Shown here in pieces: positions 6,344 through 7,695 of a stretch of DNA of 7,695 nt (positions are counted from its first letter, which is position 1; each line of letters opens with the position of its first letter). The DNA is from Kordiimonadaceae bacterium. Lineage in GTDB: Bacteria > Pseudomonadota > Alphaproteobacteria > Sphingomonadales > Emcibacteraceae. The stretch is taken from NCBI GenBank assembly GCA_018699075.1, contig JABIPV010000348.1:1-7695 (forward strand). The letters are read 5' to 3'. The notes under the pieces were generated by a model that saw only the letters and a program-made list of their open reading frames with translations, did no database searches and was not told the DNA's origin. The position numbers and the translations under genes are program-made.

Positions 6344-6372
6344 TTGACAGGCGTTCATTTATTTTGTATTTA
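6344..6372 (+). promoter_or_regulatory. Strong promoter of the arsR-SRPBCC operon
   Basis: A consensus -35, TTGACA (6344-6349), is followed after exactly 17 bases by TATTTA (6367-6372), with TG directly before it. Transcription should begin near 6379, about 30 bases before the arsR start. It begins 15 bases after the dehydratase stop, so the pair has its own control. Confidence 0.68.
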
Positions 6373-6410
6373 ACCATATAGTTAACAACTAAAAGGTTAA
6401 ATACAAAATA
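6360..6410 (+). repeat. 16-bp perfect inverted repeat reaching the arsR start codon
   Basis: Positions 6360-6375 (TATTTTGTATTTAACC) pair exactly with 6395-6410, leaving a 19-base loop. The right arm covers the AGG of the only Shine-Dalgarno-like sequence (AAAAGG, 6391-6396) and the first base of the arsR ATG. The left arm lies upstream of the proposed start point, so the RNA stem can form only in transcripts entering from the dehydratase gene. At the DNA level it could equally be an extended operator. Confidence 0.75.
6370..6385. promoter_or_regulatory. ArsR-type operator candidate overlapping -10 and start point
   Basis: TTAACCATATAGTTAA is a near-perfect 16-bp palindrome with a single mismatched pair. 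It covers the end of the -10 hexamer and the expected start of transcription, the usual place for autorepression by an ArsR protein. AACCATATGGTT-like dyads resemble sites I associate with ArsR genes linked to SRPBCC genes; that is recollection, not a search result. A further half-site, GGTTAAATA, occurs at 6395-6403. Confidence 0.55.
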
Positions 6411-6736
6411 TGGTATCTGAACAACTTGATATGACTTTTGCAGCACTTTCTGATGCTACCCGCAGAGGAATTTTGGAACGTCTTAGTGCTGGTGAAGCTA
6501 CCGTAGGTGAAATTGCCGCACCTTATGAAATGAGCATGGCTGCCGTTTCAAAGCATTTGAAAGTTCTTGAAAAAGCAGGTCTTATAACCAGAAGTAAGAA
6601 AGCACAATGGCGACATTGTCGACTTGAGGCCGCGCCGCTCGCAGATGCAATGAAATGGGTGGAAAAATATAAGGGGTTTTGGGATGATGGTCTGAATAGA
6701 TTGGATCATTTTTTAAAAAAACAAATGACAGATTAA
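6410..6736 (+). CDS. ArsR-family transcriptional repressor
   Basis: The 108-residue product is a typical small winged-helix ArsR/SmtB protein: TFAALSDATRRGILERLSAGE (9-29), the helix-turn-helix at about 31-53 (VGEIAAPYEMSMAAVSKHLKVLEKAG), and a wing at about 56-72. It has only one cysteine (Cys70) and none of the CxC metal-binding motifs, so it is not expected to sense arsenic or heavy metals. It belongs to the subgroup encoded directly upstream of SRPBCC/AHSA1 proteins, whose inducers are mostly unknown. It should bind DNA as a dimer and repress its own operon through the dyad at 6370-6385. The ATG at 6410 begins the conserved domain at the normal place, but its ribosome site is poor: AAAAGG lies 13 bases away and inside an inverted repeat. 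The SRPBCC gene follows after 17 bases. Confidence 0.93.
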   Translation: MVSEQLDMTFAALSDATRRGILERLSAGEATVGEIAAPYEMSMAAVSKHLKVLEKAGLITRSKKAQWRHCRLEAAPLADAMKWVEKYKGFWDDGLNRLDHFLKKQMTD

Positions 6737-6753
6737 TAGTTGAGGGCAATGAG

Positions 6754-7209
6754 ATGACAGAATATATTAAACCCAAAAATCCATTTATCCTTAAAACAAC
6801 GCGTGATTTTGAAACGTCTAGTGAAAGAGTGTTTGATGCCTGGCTGGATGCAGATCATATCGCGGAGTGGTTATTTGCAACACCAGATGGAGATATAAAA
6901 GAAGCTGAAATGGATGGCAAAGTTGGCGGTGGATTTATTGTTTCTGAACAACGTGGAGATGAACTTGCAAGGCATATTGGTACTTTTTTAGAAATTGATC
7001 GTCCAAATAAAATCGTGTTTAGTTTTATTTATGAAGCTGCTGAAACCAGTTTGCCAACTTTAGTAACAGTTGATTTGATTGCGACTGAAAGTGGATGTAC
7101 TCTAAATTTGTACCATGAAATGGATAATATATATAGCGAGTACGAACAATCTGCTAAAGAAGGGTGGAATACAATTCTGCAAAATTTTTCAAAAATTGTA
7201 TACGAATAA
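6754..7209 (+). CDS. SRPBCC/AHSA1-family protein
   Basis: The 151-residue product is a single SRPBCC (START-like, Bet v 1 fold) domain of the Aha1-C/AHSA1 type. It has the opening strand FILKTTRDFETSSERVFDAWLDADHIAEWLFATPDG (11-46), a central GGGFIVSEQRGDELARHIGTFLEIDRPNKIVFSF stretch, and the C-terminal helix with GWNTILQNF (137-145). These domains have a deep hydrophobic cavity for small ligands. The bacterial ArsR-linked members have no established function, and a role in binding or modifying the inducer is inference. There is no signal peptide, so it is cytosolic. GAGGG lies 7 bases before the start, and the gene is almost certainly co-transcribed with arsR. It converges on the small gene at 7221-7478, with 11 bases between the two stops. 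Confidence 0.92.
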   Translation: MTEYIKPKNPFILKTTRDFETSSERVFDAWLDADHIAEWLFATPDGDIKEAEMDGKVGGGFIVSEQRGDELARHIGTFLEIDRPNKIVFSFIYEAAETSLPTLVTVDLIATESGCTLNLYHEMDNIYSEYEQSAKEGWNTILQNFSKIVYE

Positions 7210-7220
7210 CAGGTAATAAT

Positions 7221-7478
7221 TTAATGGGTTGTTTGTTGCACATTTTCACGTTTCTCAATGGCAGCAGCAGCTTCACCATAAATTCGCCCTTCTAGCGATA
7301 GCTCCAAAAAGCGTATATAATCATTTTTTTCAGTGATGTTTTCACGTGCCATATCAATAACGTCTAGTTGTGACATTGCCGTTAAGTCGTATTTTTTGAT
7401 GATTTCGAGCATTTCTTGGCTTATGATTTCAAGTTCTTTACGTATATTATTTATAGTGAGTTGATCTGGTTTAAGCAT
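7221..7478 (-). CDS. Small helical hypothetical protein
   Basis: I do not recognise this 85-residue protein. It has no signal peptide or membrane segment and one tyrosine-poor, highly charged composition. Residues about 8-30 and 37-50 look like amphipathic helices (IRKELEIISQEMLEIIKKY, QLDVIDMARENI), followed by a third helical stretch and a polar tail. The coding call rests on a good ribosome site (AAAGG, about 7 bases before ATG 7478), a clean reading frame, and tight convergent packing against the SRPBCC gene. Such small helical proteins are often dimeric regulators or adaptors, but nothing here shows which. There is no clear -35/-10 pair, although the upstream region to 7560 is very AT-rich. 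Confidence 0.66.
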   Translation of the reverse strand: MLKPDQLTINNIRKELEIISQEMLEIIKKYDLTAMSQLDVIDMARENITEKNDYIRFLELSLEGRIYGEAAAAIEKRENVQQTTH

Positions 7479-7504
7479 TTATTTACCTTTGTTCAATTAA
7501 CATA

Positions 7505-7533
7505 TTGTTTATAAATAATTTTCTACATATAAT
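7505..7533 (+). promoter_or_regulatory. Good sigma-70-type promoter pointing off the right edge
   Basis: TTGTTT (7505-7510), a 17-base spacer and a perfect TATAAT (7528-7533) form one of the two best promoters in the window. Transcription would begin near 7540, giving a leader of about 50 bases before ATG 7589. It is divergent from the small gene ending at 7478 on the other strand. Confidence 0.55.
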
Positions 7534-7588
7534 ATATATGATAACTAATTAAAATAACTAAGTTTTTGAATTTTGGGGAGTTTAAAAT

Positions 7589-7695
7589 ATGCCGATCAGT
7601 ATAATTGTTATATGACCTTGGTCAGGGAGATTATAAAATAGATCATCGTGACAGATTAGTGAAGCGTTCCGAAACTCGTTCTCAGAATGGTAAAA
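7589..7695 (+). other. Start of an unidentified gene, frameshifted gene or leader peptide at the right edge
   Basis: GGGGAG (7575-7580) lies 8 bases before ATG 7589, downstream of a good promoter. The frame, however, encodes only MPISIIVI and stops with TGA at 7613-7615. A +1 frame is open from 7605 to the window end (TTG start possible) and reads YDLGQGDYKIDHRDRLVKR and on, so a single-base frameshift near 7607-7613 would make one continuous N-terminus. Alternatively the octapeptide, five of whose eight residues are Ile or Val, is a genuine leader peptide. A 12-bp dyad, TGACCTTGGTCA (7613-7624), starts at its stop codon. The product of the downstream gene is unknown. Confidence 0.3.

Noticed and set aside
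7582..7695. Minus-strand frame open from the window end to a TAA at 7582-7584, possible gene tail
   Set aside because: The 37-residue frame resembles no known C-terminus and conflicts with a good plus-strand promoter and ribosome site. It cannot be fully excluded because the window ends.
1..7695. tRNA, rRNA, CRISPR arrays, transposase or integrase genes
   Set aside because: I looked on both strands and saw no cloverleaf-like conserved arms, no regularly spaced repeats and no recombinase motifs.

Overview
The window looks like a piece of a moderately AT-rich (by eye about 40% GC) Gram-negative genome. The evidence is a Tat twin-arginine signal, Sec signal peptides, a lipobox, clear Shine-Dalgarno sites, TTGACA/TATAAT-type promoters and an ArsR + SRPBCC gene pair. 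A marine, low-GC member of the Pseudomonadota, perhaps an alphaproteobacterium, is my best guess, but no marker gene here fixes the lineage. There are nine supported protein genes (one cut by the left edge), no rRNA or tRNA, no CRISPR and no transposase.

Layout. 1-617 (-): the N-terminal 205 residues of a Tat-exported class V (isopenicillin-N-epimerase-like) PLP aminotransferase, with a promoter and a palindromic operator candidate in front. 755-2295 (+): an overlapping two-gene unit encoding a Sel1-repeat lipoprotein and an unrecognised two-helix membrane protein with a large periplasmic domain. The unit is followed by a 14-bp inverted repeat, and a perfect 22-bp direct repeat lies on either side of it. 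2487-3677 (+): a secreted P1-family (DmpA/BapA-type) aminopeptidase. It meets tail to tail, 5 bases apart, a secreted sulfatase at 3683-5221 (-). 5363-6328 (+): a cytosolic fold-type-II PLP threonine/serine-dehydratase-like enzyme, divergent from the sulfatase across an intergenic region with spaced TTGCA/TGCAA half-sites. 6410-7209 (+): an ArsR-type repressor and an SRPBCC/AHSA1 protein behind a strong promoter with an operator-like dyad and a long inverted repeat that reaches the start codon. 7221-7478 (-): a small helical protein of unknown function. 7505-7695: a good promoter and ribosome site leading into an open end with only an 8-residue Ile-rich reading frame, either a leader peptide or a gene broken by a frameshift.

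How they may work together. Three of the enzymes (aminotransferase, P1 peptidase, sulfatase) carry export signals, and a cytosolic deaminating dehydratase sits beside them. This fits extracytoplasmic processing of unusual amino compounds or sulfated organic matter feeding catabolism, but that is inference from context. The ArsR/SRPBCC pair is probably a self-contained autoregulated unit. The most unusual structures are the 22-bp repeats bracketing the lipoprotein/membrane-protein pair and the inverted repeat that could hide the arsR start only in read-through transcripts. I do not see a clear-cut new defence or mobile system.
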